Shown: positions 6,966-8,129 of the stretch, one piece after another | How positions within the stretch are numbered: position 1 is the stretch's first letter | Layout of the letters: each line of letters begins with the position of its first letter | Assembly (NCBI GenBank): GCA_964480945.1 | Contig: CAYZRX010000114.1 | Location: 1 to 8,129 of the forward strand | Length of the DNA stretch: 8,129 bases | Direction: 5' to 3' | From: VGWB01 sp964480945 | GTDB taxonomy: Bacteria > Bacteroidota > Ignavibacteria > UBA10030 | Made by a program: the position numbers and the translations under genes | Notes under the pieces: model-generated | Told to the model about the DNA's origin: nothing | What the model saw: only the letters and a program-made list of their open reading frames with translations | Database searches by the model: none

Positions 6966-8129
6966 CTACTGCTGATTCCCCTTCACCAACTCATCGAGCA
7001 TCTCGCCGATGTGCTTGCGATACGAGAGGAGCATCTGCGGATCCTTGGTGAACGTCCGGCCGTCCCTGAAGATGCTCTCCGGAATATCCAGAAGAGCCCT
7101 TGCCTTCTCGGCCAGCGGCTTCTGATCCGGCCGCGCATTCTTCACAGCTTCTTCCAGCAGATGAAAGTACTCGTAGTCCTCAATTCCATCCCTCAGATTT
7201 TCCAGGCGCACGGAACAAACCGGCCCAACGAAATATTTCTTGGAACGGTCGTTCGGATTTCGATTCGGCGGATAGAGGAGGCGGCCGTCACCGTTCCCCC
7301 AATAGCGAAGCTGGCCGCTGGCCGTCCCGTAGCCCGTGACATACGACATCGGATCCTCCCAGGGATTCTGCAGCGTGCCCGGCGGAGAGGCCTCGGGACT
7401 GTTCCAGTAGGTCACTCTCCAAATCAGGATCCCTTTCAGTTTCCACTGGTACGACATCCACGGCCAAATCCTGAGATTGATCGCATCGTGATCGATAAAG
7501 AGCGAGACCCAGGGCGCTTTCGGGGCGGTGCAGAGGTAGGACCAGAACTCACGACCCCGCTCCGTCAACTTCGCGACCATCTCCCTGTCGACCCTGTCGA
7601 AGATCGTGCAGCTGATCTCCGACACGTCCATGATATCCGGCCCGGGCTGGTGCTCCGTGATGAACCGTGTAAGCTTCGGTGCCGCCTTGCGGATGTTCAT
7701 CATCCCTTCTCGGACAAACGGGTAGTCCTTCCGATCCGGCTCGTCAAACCAGTAGATGTATTCCTTTCCCAGCCATCCGTTCTGCTCAAGATGCTTCTCC
7801 ACTTGCGAGAGATACTGGCCCATCAATCTGTCGTACTGCGGCGTTCCCTGTGGAAATCCATGGAAGTTGCCGGCTCTCCGCTGGTAGAACGAGCCCCATC
7901 CGAGCCCCTCCAGGCGAAGATCGAAGGAGTTGAAGCCAAAGTCTTCGAGATACCTCCGCGCGGCGGGATCGAAATCAGAGAAGTCGACTTGCACGGAGAC
8001 CGCGTTCGAATCGATCTCGAAATCCCCTTGAGGAAGAAGGTTGGCGCCTCCGGATGCGGAACGGAACACCACGTCGTCGAAAAAGGCCGTGCCGGTCTTC
8101 GTCCCTTTCAGATCCCACGACGTCGGCAT
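6966..8129 (-). CDS. GH123-like glycosidase with DUF4091 domain, C-terminal part
   Basis: The gene runs off the right edge; 387 residues are visible and the true start lies outside. The first residues (GTAFFDDVVF, then NLLPQGDFE) look like the end of a beta-sandwich carbohydrate-binding domain. The rest is a barrel with IYWFDEPDRKDYPF, where the adjacent D129-E130 (window numbering, codons 7745-7740) match the catalytic Asp-Glu pair of GH123, which uses the substrate N-acetyl group as nucleophile. Next come GILIWRVTYWNSP and YPPNRN, then the DUF4091 signature (SVRLENLRDGIEDYEYFHLLEEA, 306-328). Characterised GH123 members are exo-beta-N-acetylgalactosaminidases acting on glycosphingolipids. 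Many DUF4091 proteins are only distantly related, so beta-GalNAc activity is likely but not certain. Export cannot be checked because the N-terminus is missing. As the furthest upstream visible gene of the run, it suggests that the operon begins to the right of this window. Confidence 0.85.
   Translation of the reverse strand: MPTSWDLKGTKTGTAFFDDVVFRSASGGANLLPQGDFEIDSNAVSVQVDFSDFDPAARRYLEDFGFNSFDLRLEGLGWGSFYQRRAGNFHGFPQGTPQYDRLMGQYLSQVEKHLEQNGWLGKEYIYWFDEPDRKDYPFVREGMMNIRKAAPKLTRFITEHQPGPDIMDVSEISCTIFDRVDREMVAKLTERGREFWSYLCTAPKAPWVSLFIDHDAINLRIWPWMSYQWKLKGILIWRVTYWNSPEASPPGTLQNPWEDPMSYVTGYGTASGQLRYWGNGDGRLLYPPNRNPNDRSKKYFVGPVCSVRLENLRDGIEDYEYFHLLEEAVKNARPDQKPLAEKARALLDIPESIFRDGRTFTKDPQMLLSYRKHIGEMLDELVKGNQQ

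Overview
All six genes I can support lie on the minus strand, so transcription runs from right to left. In that order they are: the C-terminal part of a GH123/DUF4091-type glycosidase (cut by the right edge), a GH89 alpha-N-acetylglucosaminidase, a fusion of an HldE-C-like nucleotidyltransferase with a GHMP sugar kinase, a secreted GH3 beta-glycosidase with a PA14 insert, a small DUF559 endonuclease-like gene, and the N-terminal part of a Tat-exported M24 (creatinase/Xaa-Pro peptidase-like) protein cut by the left edge. The long plus-strand ORFs are shadows of these genes. I see no RNA gene, CRISPR array or insertion sequence.

Region by region. Positions 926-8129 form a compact run with gaps of 34-73 bases and look like one glycan-utilisation operon. 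GH123-like and GH89 enzymes act on N-acetylhexosamine linkages (beta-GalNAc and alpha-GlcNAc in characterised members). The GH3 enzyme has the beta-glucosidase-type layout. The fusion protein is the only gene in the run with no export signal. It carries the motifs to phosphorylate a sugar and to transfer a nucleotide onto a phosphorylated substrate. A reasonable model is that the exported hydrolases free monosaccharides and the fusion protein activates one of them in the cytoplasm, but the sugar cannot be read from the sequence. Positions 363-882 are different: an AT-richer DUF559 gene and, beyond its 3' end, a near-perfect 35-base inverted repeat. This looks like a small inserted module between the operon and the M24 gene.

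Organism. Hand-counted blocks in the glycosidase genes give 53-60% GC, against about 46% in DUF559. Two genes have strong Shine-Dalgarno sites (AAGGAGG, GGAGG), which are generally scarce in classical Bacteroidia. A Tat-type signal, secreted GH89/GH123/GH3 enzymes and the absence of SusC/SusD here suggest an environmental glycan degrader from the Bacteroidota/Ignavibacteria, Planctomycetes/Verrucomicrobia or Acidobacteria range. This placement is weak.

The most unusual item is the nucleotidyltransferase-GHMP kinase fusion. It resembles the bifunctional logic of HldE or of fucokinase/GDP-fucose pyrophosphorylase, but with a different pairing and order of domains.
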